Part shown: piece by piece, positions 1 through 10,912 of the stretch
Layout of the letters: each line of letters opens with the position of its first letter
Numbering within the stretch: the first letter of the stretch is position 1
Origin: Chara braunii
Lineage: Eukaryota > Streptophyta > Charophyceae > Charales > Characeae
Reading direction: 5' to 3'
Assembly: GCA_003427395.1 (NCBI GenBank)
Contig: BFEA01000032.1
Location: forward strand, 486,944 to 529,263
Length of the DNA: 42,320 bases
Notes under the pieces: generated by a model
What the model saw: only the letters and a program-made list of their open reading frames with translations
Told to the model about the DNA's origin: nothing
Databases searched by the model: none
Position numbers and translations under genes: made by a program

Positions 1-39
<39 letters not shown>
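1..39. repeat. Poly-T tract at window edge
   Basis: An uninterrupted run of 39 T. The matching place in the second copy (about 27323-27369) is T-rich but interrupted by C, G and A, so this is a length-variable homopolymer of the repeat and not a gene tail. The true start of the repeat lies outside the window. Confidence 0.9.
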
Positions 40-41
<2 letters not shown>

Positions 42-226
42 TTTATATTTTGTTGTTTTACTAGATTTTTTTCTTTTTATTATTCCGAACCTCGAATTCA
101 CTTTTACGAATGCACCGCTGAAACCGGGATAGATTCGTCCGAATAACTCATCCGGCCTATGACTCGAAAGACTTGACCGCTAGGAGGTAAGGCGCGACGC
201 AGAGGAGAAGGAAGAACATGCTCAAA

Positions 227-1014
227 CTAACAGCCCTGCGTGCGAAATCGGGCGAGAGAGGATGTAAGCACAAACACTTGCACGAAGACCCGGGCGCAGA
301 AGCTTAGACAGCCAGCGTACGAAATCAGGAGCGAAGGGATGTATACGCACGCATTCGCGAATGTAGAGGCAGACGCGGGACACGGCGATTTACACTGTCG
401 AATGAAGGAAAGTGCGGGCATGAAGGGGTAAGAAAACGTGTTGGGAGAAGCGGGTGCATGGTAGTGTAGGGGAAGAAGGGGAGAAGAAGGAGGGGGAGAA
501 AAAGGAGAATGAGAACTAGAAGGAGAAAGAGGAAGGGAGAGATTGCCTACCAGGTAGCGGGGGCTATCGATTGCGAAGGTAACGGCGGAGGCTACCACGA
601 AAAAAGGCGATCGCAACGACTACAACGAGGAAAGAGCGGGAAAAGGAGAAGAAAGAACAGGGGGAAACAAGGCGGGGAGTAGCAGAGTGACCGCACGAAA
701 GAGAAGCAGCACAGAAGGGCGGACAAGGAAACGCGCAGAGAAGGAAAGGGGAAAGAGAGCCAGGTAAGGAAGAGAGCGAGGGAAGAAGACCGGGCGAAGG
801 AGGAGAGAGTAATCTCGAGGGAAGGAAGGTAAGAAGAAGAAAAAGGAGAAGGTGAAAGAAGAAAGGAGGAAGGAAAGGGGAAGAGAACGTCGAACTTTAC
901 CTGCGGGAGTGGGGAGTATCTGACTGCAGCAACGGCAACGGCAGCACCGAGAGAGCAGAAGTAAGAGAGGTAAGTCACCAACCTCGATGCTCGCTTCCCG
1001 ATATTATTAGCCAC
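227..1014. repeat. Purine-rich low-complexity stretch
   Basis: A GA-rich strand bias runs through this part and is repeated at 27580-28310. It opens long frames on the minus strand rich in Ser, Leu, Phe and Pro, which are compositional and resemble no family. Minus-strand splice-donor-like sites occur (CGCAG before GTAAAGT, read from 903 down to 894). I see no credible protein. Confidence 0.5.
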
Positions 1015-1536
1015 AAAAACGAAATAAGAAAAATAAAAACTAATAAATGACTAAATAAATGAGTAAATAAAATAAAATAAAATAAAACGAATGAAACTAC
1101 CCCTAGAATATGGTAGTATACATTCCTACGATACACGTATGTATGTGTGTGTGTGAGCTTGCGAAAGAGAGAGGAACGATAAGTCTCCAATCTTGGCTAG
1201 CAGCTAAGTCTCCCACACACAGCTCGCCGCACACTGCTTGGATCGATAGAAGAGCAGATCAAAAAGTGACAATGTATATTTCCCCGTTTTAGCATAATAT
1301 TCATCCTGATGGAATGTGTGTGTGTGAGACGTTCAAGATTCGACCAAGGTCTTCAACCTTAGACAACAGTTAAGTCTTCCACCCACACCTCGCCACGCGC
1401 CACTCGGAACGATAGAACGAGCGCACCAAAAAGTGGTCGTGTATATTTCCTCGTTTCCGCGGAAGATTCATTCCGTTTTTTTTTTCTCGTCCTATCGATG
1501 GAATGTGTGTATGTGAGACGTTCATGATTCGACCAA

Positions 1537-1537
1537 G

Positions 1538-1616
<79 letters not shown>
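1537..1616. repeat. (GA)n microsatellite
   Basis: About 40 GA units, nearly perfect. It lies in the 726-bp segment absent from the second copy of the long repeat. Confidence 0.95.
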
Positions 1617-1618
<2 letters not shown>

Positions 1619-1788
1619 GAGATAGAGAGACTTATCAGGATCGCCGTCGATCGCTGGCGCCGCAGTCAGGCGGCTGACTCTCGGAAGACGATGTGCTTTT
1701 TCCCTGTCTGTACCTGACCAGAATTATTGCCTGTATACATTCATTATTATATTTATCATAATCAATATTTTAATAACATTTACTAGTA

Positions 1789-1945
1789 ATGAGTATTATC
1801 ATTGATATTATTATTTTTACTATTATTATCGTTATTATTGTACTATTATTATTAATTATCGTTATTATTGTACTATTATTATTAATTATTATTATTAGTA
1901 GTATTTATTTATTTATTATTATTTTTATTATTATTACTATTATTT
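1789..1945. repeat. Imperfect (ATT)n tract
   Basis: ATT/ATC/GTT-type triplets with an internal duplication (the TATCGTTATTATTGTACT unit occurs twice at about 1827-1880). It precedes the module with a minus-strand donor at 2053-2058. Confidence 0.9.
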
Positions 1946-2045
1946 TTCGTGATAATACCCATATAAACTTGGGGAAGGAGACGCATGGCAGTCCTTGGGT
2001 GCTCGTGGCATCTGTGTGTGTGGGAAATCGAACGTAATGAGTGAG

Positions 2046-2340
2046 GCGGGGGACTTACCTGGTGCATGAGGCAAACGACACAGGTTCGATGTCTGCTCGT
2101 ACTTCGGGAGTGTTGTTGACGTCATCTTCTGGCTTTGTAGTATAGGCTAGATAGGATCTGCCACGCATAGTCAAGGCGTCGGGCGCCAGATAGGATATCA
2201 ACTCTGGTTCTTCGTTGATGACTATGGCACTATTTTAGTATTATCGCTTGGGGTGTTCCCATGAATCTCGTAATGCAATTATGAGGTCACGACTACCTGA
2301 TCTTATGTGAATGATGCTGACTGAGTTTTAAAGATCACTA
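2046..2340 (-). repeat. Y module with exon-like segment
   Basis: Type example of a module found again at about 3140, 3500, 5560, 6300 and 7690. Read on the minus strand it has GGCGCC, the segment GGCAGATCCTATCTAGCCTA, an exon-like piece encoding a PKYEQ-type peptide, then CACCAG followed by a consensus donor GTAAGT (2058 down to 2053). An (ATT)n tract follows on the plus strand. Whether this is an expressed exon or only a repeat cannot be decided from sequence. Confidence 0.5.
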
Positions 2341-2350
2341 GTGCTTATTT

Positions 2351-2353
<3 letters not shown>

Positions 2354-2406
<53 letters not shown>
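2354..2406. repeat. (ATT)n microsatellite
   Basis: About 17 ATT units just left of the MITE insertion site. The matching tract in the second copy is 28942-29014. Confidence 0.95.
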
Positions 2407-2409
<3 letters not shown>

Positions 2410-2416
2410 ATCAGAC

Positions 2417-2731
2417 CTGTGTAGCATCGTGTTCGGGTTCGGTGATCGAACCCGAACGTTCGGAACCGAACGCGAACGAGTGCTGAAATTCTCCAAACGC
2501 AAACATAAAAATATTATAAAAAAAACAAAACAAAGTTCTAAACAACTTTTGCCTTGGAGATATGGTCAAATTCGTAACCAAATTCGAGTTAAAAATCAAA
2601 AACCAAAAAAAAAAGTTTTTTTTTTTTTTTTTAATATGTTCGGCCGAACACGTTCGGGTGGCGTTCGACCGAACACCCGAACATGTTCGGACGTTCAGAA
2701 AAGCTCCGAACATGTTCGGTGTGCTACACGA
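2417..2731. mobile_element. hAT-like MITE, 315 bp
   Basis: A non-autonomous DNA transposon. It is flanked by 8-bp target-site duplications AATCAGAC (2409-2416 and 2732-2739). Inverted termini carry GTGTAGCA (2419-2426) and TGCTACAC (2722-2729), each exactly two bases from the element edge. Subterminal regions hold repeated TTCGG/CCGAA motifs in both orientations, and an A-run/T-run pair lies in the middle. The second copy of the long repeat has the empty site with a single AATCAGAC near 29026. An 8-bp duplication is the hallmark of the hAT superfamily. It has no transposase ORF; open frames across it are shadows. Confidence 0.9.
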
Positions 2732-2989
2732 AATCAGACTTGCTTTCACTCCACATACATGCAGACAGAAGGTGACTCTCACTGGCACATAACGCCCAAC
2801 TCAAACGTCAATGGTATGGAAAACAAGACACAGTTCAGATGCACGCTTCAACAGGCTATGGTGCATCAGCACCGACACCTCGCCGCACGGCCGCCTGGAT
2901 CGAAGGGATGAACAAAGCAAAGGTGGCCGTGTATCAGCAGAAGACTCGTTCCACCTTTCCTCATCCTATCAATTGAGAGTATGAATGAT

Positions 2990-3120
2990 TTGTGTGTGTG
3001 TGTGTGTGTAAGAGGGAGAGAGAGAATGAGAGAGAAAGAAGAGAGAGAAAACTGAGAAGAAAAATCGAGAAGAAAGATTTAGGATAGAGATCGGATGAGG
3101 GAGAGAGAGAGAGTGAGATG
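2990..3120. repeat. (GT)n then (GA)n-rich tract
   Basis: Nine TG units followed by about 110 bases of GA-rich sequence. The matching part of the second copy is about 29280-29402. Confidence 0.85.
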
Positions 3121-3437
3121 GATGATGATGAGATAGGGGTGCATACCTGGTAAGGACGACGGACTGCTTCTGCTTCACTAGCTGTTGTCGTAAACAGTTG
3201 CGTTGTTAACTCGTAGGGAGTAGTCCTGAGCGCCAAGTAGAAGAATGGTGAGACTGGATTCTTGTGTTGGTATGAGGAGAGCACGCTCTCCTTGATATTG
3301 GTCTTCAGAACTATGAATCTCCGCTGGTATATTATTGGTGTAATGTTGCTCTTTGAACGCGATGTGACTATCTGACTTACAAAGTGACGAAGTATCTGGA
3401 ATTGTCATCTCGCTGATACTTATTTTTCCTGCATAGA

Positions 3438-3486
3438 ATTATTATTATTATTATTATTACTATTATTATTATTATTAGTATTATTG
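3438..3486. repeat. (ATT)n microsatellite
   Basis: About 16 triplets. The tract at 29732-29842 in the second copy is more than twice as long, a clear length polymorphism between the copies. Confidence 0.95.
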
Positions 3487-4815
3487 GGTGCATTATGATC
3501 CCCGGGTACTCGTGGCACCTTGTGTTGGGGATCGAGGTTGTGAGTGTACCGAGTGACTTACCCGGTACTGAGAGCGAGTGGCATTGGCCGCCATATGCTC
3601 ATACTTCAGAGAGTTGTTGTTGTCATCATTTGGCATTATAGCTATAGGCTAAGATAGGATCTGCGATAGTAGTCTGAGCGCTGATCACCAAGTAGGACTT
3701 CGGCATTGGTTCTGGAAGGATGATGGAGAGACTATACCGACTTTGTCATTTGTGAGTTTCTGCTGTTATTTTATTTGGTGGGATTTGCATTACTTTTAAG
3801 ATCTTGGTTTCAGGTCACTACTGTCTAGCCAACTATGAGTGATGCTGATGATGAATGAGGTTCCCTATTACTCATCTTTTCTGGCACAGACATACACAGG
3901 AAAGATTAGACAAGACACATGCACACACAGTATCAGACAGACAAACACACGAGGCAACGGGCGTTTGACCGAGATCTGCCTGTACTTTCGAGGAGCTGCA
4001 GATGTCGCCAGCGGCATTGTATAGGATATACAATCTGTAGTTTGATGAGCAGAGAGGCCGAATTTGCAAAAAGGAAAAGGTCCACTGTCTGAATCTGGAT
4101 GAAGGCCTGGATGAAAGAGGCATAACGATGCAGCCTGAGCCTTAACTTTACTGCGCCTAGGGCACAACAACTGGGACCCAGACACACACTGAAGGTTGGC
4201 TGACCCCTCGCACGATTGGCATATAGGCAAGGCAGGCGAGGCACGAGGGATCCTTGTCCATTGTGAACAATGCTGGCATGCTGCTGCGCTGATTGGTGCT
4301 GCGCTGTGCTAGGCTGAGGGAGGTTGGCTTTGCGCTATAGCAGGAAAGGCGCAGTTGGGTACTAATGCTGGCAGCCATAGCCAGGCTGCAGACAGAGCGC
4401 TGTGGTAGGTGAGAGCGAAGGTGGTACTTCGGAAGGTGAAGGGCGTTGTGTGAGTAAAAGGGAAGCGTGAGGGAGGAGAGAGACGTATCTAGGTGAAGAG
4501 GAGGTCGGCATTGGTGTTGATATCATCACTCGCTGGTAGTCAAGTAGTCTGGCTGCTTCATGNTGTAGTCATAATGATAGGAAGTAGAAGTAGATAGGGC
4601 GCCTGTTTTCCATTCACAAGTGAGAGCTACATTTGGATTACGCTAATTGATGTTGCCTATTTGGGCATGAACATTGGCTCATGAATCTTCTGTTTTGTTC
4701 TCAATTGGATGGTTATCTTGGCTCCGTTGTGCTATCTGCTTTTGCTTTGTCTACATGAACTTCAGTGTGATTTGCAGTTTGGATTTTTTATTTTCGTCCA
4801 CATTCATGACCCTTG
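3487..4815. repeat. Module sequence without clear gene
   Basis: Contains another Y module (minus-strand donor GTAAGT at 3561 down to 3556, with an exon-like peptide SLKYEHM) and about 1 kb with no recognisable protein. A single ambiguous base (N) lies at 4563. The matching sequence at 29843-31170 has A there. Confidence 0.6.
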
Positions 4816-4845
4816 CATTATTATTATTATTATTATTACTATTAC

Positions 4846-4876
<31 letters not shown>

Positions 4877-4894
4877 GTTATTATTATTATTATT
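4816..4894. repeat. (ATT)n microsatellite
   Basis: About 25 triplets ending in GTTACTTGCAG. It opens a poly-Leu/Ile frame on the plus strand and a poly-Asn frame on the minus strand, both artefacts of the triplet repeat. It is paired with 31171-31252. Confidence 0.95.
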
Positions 4895-5966
4895 GTTACT
4901 TGCAGATAGACTCGGGACCTTTTCTTTCTTCAGATGCATGCAAACAGGTGTCACACCGAACTGTCAGTCAGCGCCTACTCTAAACTCAGAGAAAACACGG
5001 TTCAGAAGTAGACTCGCTGCGACAATCTCTGGCACGACAGCGCCCATACATCTCGCTGGCTACACGGAGTCCACCGATGTTTGCATGCATCCACAATTTC
5101 GGATCTGGAAGTTCCGCTCACACCCACTCAGAACCACACACAGGCTGAACTCTATCTTCTGGCAGGCCACTTCAACCTCGGGCATCTGCAGACCAAGTCA
5201 CACTGTGGCAGGACCTCCGCATGGCTTACGCACGAAGTGGATCAATGGTTATCGGTCGGCGCTTCCTCTTGATTTATACTTCTGTTCGTCGCTTGTCTAC
5301 CTCATTTTTCGCTCGGGCACTGATACGCACAGTCCCATATGGTACTTACTTGACTAGACCTGGACTAACCGAGACTGAACCACTGACTGCATGAGGGTGT
5401 ACCTCCGACAAAAAAACAGGACAAAGAGAACGAAGAGAGGTAAACAGACCAAAGGATAGATTAACAGCTTGACTAACTGGCGCAGGCAGCCAGACATGAT
5501 CGACAAAAACGGACTGACGACCAATCAGGCAAACAGGGAAGTAAGGGCACAGGTTCGTCTTTGGGGTGCATGTGACACCTGTGTATTGAGGTTCGCAGTT
5601 GTGAATGATTGCAAAGGACATACCTGGTGCCTGAGATGTCGCCATTTGTCCGAGATTTACAAGTACCTCAAAAGAAGCCAGGGACGTCACCCGTGGCATC
5701 ATAGATAATGGGTAGGATCTTCAATCTGCAGTTTGGGCGCAGGAGCGCCAGATCAGATATCGACATTGGATCTGTGTTGCTGACGAAGAGATTGTTCTGA
5801 CGTTGTTCAATTTTGAACCTTACTGTGTTCTTATTTGATGAAACCCGAAATACAATTCTGCTTCTCGCAGCTATCGGGTCTCATATGCATGAGGTTAGAA
5901 TTCGCTATTGCCCATCTTCTTCGCACAAGGTAGGCGTGAATATACAGTCGTACACACAAAAAATTG

Positions 5967-5968
5967 AG

Positions 5969-6034
<66 letters not shown>

Positions 6035-6040
6035 GAGAAA
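5967..6040. repeat. (GA)n microsatellite
   Basis: Over 30 GA units grading into GAAA-rich sequence. The matching tract 32275-32347 lies just left of an adapter junction. Confidence 0.95.
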
Positions 6041-6597
6041 AGAAGCGAAAGAAGGAAGACGGGAGACATAGTCAGACACAGTCAGACACTGTCGGGAACA
6101 ATCTGACACACAGTCTGGAACAGCCAAAAATGGTCAGGCACACAGTCAGGCAACCTGACAAACAACGACGAACTGATACAGACATACACAGACAGTCGGG
6201 CAATAAACAGGGAGATCAGAAACAGGCAGGCGCAGACGGCAGACAGACCAAATACTCAGGTTGATAAATAAATAAGATAAGCACACTGAGGAAAAGACTA
6301 ACCTGATGTTTTGAGGCAAAGGCATCACCCGATATATGCTCGAATTTCAGCCGCCTGTGGTGAGTACAGATAGGCTAGATAGGTTTTGCCATTCGTAGGC
6401 TGGACGTCACGTAGGAGTTCAATATGGGTTCCTTATTGATGATGAAGGGACACGTCCAGCACCATCTCATATGAGCTTTTGCTGTGCTCTTATGTGGTGG
6501 GACTCGTGTGGCAAATTTTTGCATTTGGTTAGATGACACGACTATCTGTTTTCATGTGTATGATGTTGTTTGTCTTCCGATGATAACTGTTGATCAT

Positions 6598-6701
6598 TAT
6601 TTTTATTATTATTATTATTGTTATTATTATTATTATTATAATTATTATTATAATTATTATAATTATTATAATTATTATAATAATAATAATTATTATTATT
6701 A
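6598..6701. repeat. Imperfect (ATT)n microsatellite
   Basis: About 34 triplets with ATA interruptions. It opens a poly-Ile/Tyr frame that is not a gene. Confidence 0.95.
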
Positions 6702-8157
6702 ATTCTACCTGCAATCAGACTCGCACCGGTTTGGTGACTAGCGCAGACTCAAAGGTGAAAGATACGACAACTTAGAACATAGTTCGAATAAGAGTTCACA
6801 CCAGATAATTATGGCGCACCAGCACCCAGTACTCTCAGTCCGTTACTATGTTCAACGCGCTGAACGCACGACACTTTCTACCTACTACGATCACTGTCAC
6901 CCACATCAGCAGCTATGGTTGGGCTGCCGAGCCTTCCGATGGTCTGTGGACTTGGCCCTTCGACACGATAGCAACGACGACCTGACCATATGAGACTGTA
7001 GAAGCTACGGCTCCGACCTTCTAAGGAATGTAGCAGCAAAGACACTGATGACTTTCAGGCCATAGCAACTACGACCTGGACCTTTCCGGACTATAGGAGA
7101 TACGGCCATGACCAAAAGTCATATGGCCATAACCCAGGCTATTGACTCAACCGCTGCATAAAGCAGACAGACAACAACGGTTTGAATGACGCCGTGACAG
7201 TCACGCTAAAGATGTGACAGTCACGCACGTAGTAACTTTGAAGCATTTTTTTGTCTTTGGACAACTGTGGACCACCATTGCACGAATGTGGTAGCAGCGC
7301 CTCCGCTTGGCCCACGAAGGGATGGATAGATGATTGGACGCTGCCACGTGATTTATACTTCAGTAGCCGTTGGTCTGACCTTTTCCCATGGCCATAGTGC
7401 ACACAGTCCCACACAGTACATACACGAATGGACCAAGACAGACTGAAACGGGGTTGCAGAATTGACACCGGTAGGCTTCGACATTATAGCAGTTATGACT
7501 TTGACTTGACGGGATAGGTTTACGATGCAGGATTCAACAGCCACCTTGGCCTGCAAGTAGACAAAGCAGACAGACAGATGCAGATTGACGCAAGACACAC
7601 ACCGACACAGGTTGACACTATTACTAATGATTTACTCAGATGACACTGTGACTTTTGATCACCCAATTTTGACGTTGTGACAGCCGATCACACACAAACT
7701 GATGCTGTGGCACCCGGACCCACATACAAACAAATTTTGTAACCCAAATAGGACACACAACTATGATATGGAGGGGAAGAGAAAGCAATACTTACATACA
7801 GAAAATGAGACAAGATGTGTACTTGGTGCTCGAGGTAAACAACATTTGGCTGAGAGCTGCTCATACTTTGGGGTGCTGTTGACATCAGAAGTAGCATAGT
7901 AGATTAGACAGGTTAGGATCTGCCTTCCGTAAGTCTGGGAGCTGAGCACCCGATGGCAGTTCAACATTGGTTCTTCGATTGATGATGTTGGGACTGTTTC
8001 GACATTTTGTTGATAAGCTTTGACGCGCTCTCACTTAATGGAACTCGTGATTGGTTCAAGGTCATAAGTATCTGGTTGCAAGCGTATGATGCTGTTTTAC
8101 TTGCGAAGTTAGCTATGATTCATTTTTCCGGCATTTTGTTTGAGTTTGGTTGTTTTT

Positions 8158-8171
8158 TTTATTATTATTAC

Positions 8172-8243
<72 letters not shown>
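8158..8243. repeat. (ATT)n microsatellite
   Basis: About 28 near-perfect triplets; the last of the ATT tracts on the left side. Confidence 0.95.
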
Positions 8244-8244
<1 letters not shown>

Positions 8245-8280
8245 GGATGTTGTCTCATTATTGAAATATGAATAAGGAAA

Positions 8281-9220
8281 GCAGGGGCTAGAGAAGGGAA
8301 ATAATATGGAGCGACGGAGAGGAGAGGGACATTGTCAATATGTGATGGTGCCTGCCTCCTCCATCCTCCTCCAATACTTTTTTTCTCATGATTGTTCATC
8401 TCATGTGCTTGTGTCTAGAGATATATTCCTACAAAAGGACCAAACGACCCATTGCAGGTGTAATACGAGACCGACAAAACAGGGCGATTGCGGGAGCTGT
8501 GCCGGAGTCCAGGAGGAACTCTGGAGGCAGGGAACTGTAAGGTACGCGTCATCGATTCCTTCCCCATATCCCTTACAAACTACACCCCTTCTAGCAAAAT
8601 GCCTGCGTATTTATGTGATATACTGTTTATAGGTTTCTTCAGGACTAATCATATCAACTAAGAAAAGTACTATATGATAGGAATGAGAACCTTGCCCGAG
8701 GAAAGGAAGGAACCTAGGAAAGAACCGAGAAGGAAACTTAGCCTGCTTGGTTTTGAGACAACAAAGGCAGTTTGATGGAGGGCTCCGTTGGGGTCGTCGC
8801 GCTGTCTGGAATGACTAAAAGGGATGGTACTTGCCGTGCAAGCTACCCAGCCTAACTATTTAGTCCTGGACTTCAACATTAAGGATGGAAAGATGTCGTG
8901 CGTTTTTCCTAATAACTCAAACAGTTAAATCCAAGATTAATCCGGTGCTCCCATGAAGTATACGTTTTCAACTGATTTAACCAAGGCAAGAACTAATCCG
9001 ATACTTCCGTGGAATACACCGTTTTCAACTAACTGATAAAAGAAGAGGTAACAGGAGTCTCCCGTGGAGTTCTCCTATCGAAAGATAGGATTAGACTTAA
9101 GGAGGGAATTAAGTACTCCCGGGTGAGTACACGAACTCCTGAGTCTAGGACGATCTGTGTTGCCTTCCGTGTAAGTCAACATGCCTTTGCCTAACTTAAT
9201 AAATGGACTCCCAGGGCAAC
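8281..9220. other. Non-coding stretch, no gene seen
   Basis: No recognisable protein or RNA. The short segment around 8495 (GGAGCTGTGCCGG) resembles 36648 (GGAGCTCTGCCGG), and 8635-8670 weakly resembles 36745-36780. This suggests the stretch is a highly diverged counterpart of about 36.6-36.8 kb. Confidence 0.4.
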
Positions 9221-9705
9221 TATAAATAATCTTGATCGCCTATGTATCAGACAGATATTAGATGACTCTCGGGAGAGTCATCTTCATACTTTGTTTGATC
9301 TGGGGATCAATAAACAAACTATAAATAATCTTGATCCCTACATTTCGAACAGATATTAGGTGGCTCCCAGGAGGATCATCTTAATATTTTGTTTGATCTT
9401 GGGATCAATTAACAACTACAAATAATCTCTTTATACCCTATACATCGAACAGATATTAGATGGCTCCCGGGAGGGTCATCTTAATATTCTGTTTGATATA
9501 GGGGTCAACTAACAAGAAATCTTCATCCCCTATACATCGAACAGATATTAGGTGACTCCCGAGAGGGTCATCTTAATATTTTGTTTGATCTGGGGATCAA
9601 TTGACAATTACAAACAATTTGGTTCACTACACATCGAACAAATATTAGGTGGCTCCCGGGAGGGTCATCTTAATACTTTATTTGATCTAGGGATCAACTA
9701 ACAGG
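9221..9705. repeat. Tandem hairpin repeat array 1
   Basis: Five degenerate copies of a unit of about 91-100 bp. Each carries ATAATC, a GAACAGATATTAG core, a self-complementary CTCCCGGGAGG-type element and CATCTTAATATTTTGTTTGATC. The first unit has perfect 10-bp arms GATGACTCTC/GAGAGTCATC with a 2-base centre (9261-9282). Weaker relatives of the hairpin continue at about 9786, 9908 and 9986. A leader or LTR structural role is possible but not shown. Confidence 0.85.
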
Positions 9706-10912
9706 AAGAGAATTGAGTAACCCTGCTACTTGTTTGGCATTGCATGATTACCAATTACCTGATTAGTTAACATTGGACCCGGATATAGGAGGCTCCCATA
9801 GAGTCATTCTATATAAACTGTTTGGCTACACCCTAACGTACCAAGTAAGGCACTTCGGATTGTCTAAGTCCACTGACTTAATCTTGGCTCGTCTGACTCT
9901 AAGTAAGTAGTAGGGTGACTCCCGTAGGGTCATCCTATTACACTTGTGATGATAGACCGAGCTCTGATCAAAGGAGTACTAGGAGGATTCTGGGAAGGCC
10001 GCCTATTACTAGTTTGAGCTCTGAATTGACACCTGAATCTGAAATGGGTTATGGAACCACTTATCGTAATTAATACTCACCTGTGGGTTATCCGGTTACT
10101 CGCGCATGATTGCTTGAATTGTTTGATTGCATGAAGACTGCATGGAATATGAAGGGTGGTTGAGTGCTTCCGTAGGAACAACTCGACTACTCGTATGACT
10201 AACCTTTTGATTTGTAATTGATCAAGCAGTGAAAGATTCCTGGGTGAGTCTACCCGCGACTTGCGTATGTAAGGACAAGAAGAATAAAAAGGATAAGGGA
10301 GTGTTCCATCAGGGGCGACTCCAAAAGTCCATAGGGAGGAGTAGAATAGAAGGCAAAAACCTCAGGGACAAAGGATTAGGAAAAGAGAGGCTTTGTGTAG
10401 CCTCAGTTTATTTGAATAAACTCCTAATGAGGAGTTATCAACAACATAAGTTAATCTCAGCTAGACTACCGCATAAAGCACCAGAGGGTGTGCTTGTCCA
10501 CAAGAGAGAAAAATACAAGTACTGAGAGTTGGGGAAATATGAGTTTCCCTAAGACGACCTAGGACATAGGAGGAAGAGTGACAGATGACTTAGGGTAGGT
10601 AGAAGTTAGGGATTAGACACTGGGAATTGGTCCCAAAGATCATGAACCAGATCTAAGGGCTTGACCCTTAATATGTGGGAATCGAGTAAAGATGTTGAAT
10701 CCTTGTTGACCTGTGTGTGTGCAGGTCTCTGTTTCGGTCTACGGCAATCAAAGGAGAAGTCTTACATAAAGGACTCAACTTTCTGTTATCACTCGATAAC
10801 AAGTCGGTCGTTGCCGATTCAAATTTTTCCGCCTTGACTTGATACCTCCATCTAAAATCAAACCCTGTGGTCAATAAAATTGTCACCTGTGGTCGTCGCC
10901 TAAATGGTCTTG
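9706..10912. other. Non-coding stretch of proposed LTR
   Basis: No gene recognised; a 98-codon frame at 10229-10525 resembles nothing I know. A TTCTGTTATCACTCGATAAC hairpin-like element with following text at 10785-10840 resembles 38973-39020. This places the stretch in the same relative position as the right-hand repeat. Confidence 0.4.

Larger units (their letters stand above)
40..6506. repeat. Long repeat copy A
   Basis: Nearly collinear with 27370-32857. Many stretches of over 100 bases look identical by eye, for example 4600-4810 versus 30954-31165. Differences are a 726-bp segment present only here (1444-2169), a MITE present only here (2417-2731), about 60 bp present only here around 5035-5095, and microsatellite length changes. 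The two copies diverge abruptly after the shared TATGTGGTGGGACTCG at about 6506 and 32857. No intact coding region is seen. Open frames in it are low-complexity shadows of the ATT and GA repeats. Confidence 0.9.
6507..8280. repeat. Y/Z module array, not shared with copy B
   Basis: Continues the same module family after the homology with the second copy stops. An (ATT)n tract (6598-6701) is followed by a Z segment resembling 4895-5560 (shared GATTTATACTTC and CACAGTCCC-type blocks near 7350-7410), then a Y module at about 7690-8100 with a TPKYEQ-type minus-strand peptide, then another (ATT)n tract. No protein-coding gene is recognised. Confidence 0.6.

Noticed and set aside
4674-5357. 227-codon plus-strand frame with a long poly-Leu run, and its partner at 31028-31567
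   Set aside because: The Leu run is the translation of (ATT)n. The rest differs between the two copies and has no family resemblance, and length is due to the triplet repeat keeping the frame open.
6484-6775. Poly-Ile, poly-Tyr and poly-Asn frames over ATT tracts (also 8007-8399)
   Set aside because: Pure microsatellite translation in all frames.
9221-9705. CRISPR-like array
   Set aside because: Units are degenerate over their full length with no constant repeat and unique spacers. The context is eukaryotic retroelement DNA.
10229-10525. 98-codon plus-strand frame
   Set aside because: No family resemblance and no counterpart in the right-hand repeat.
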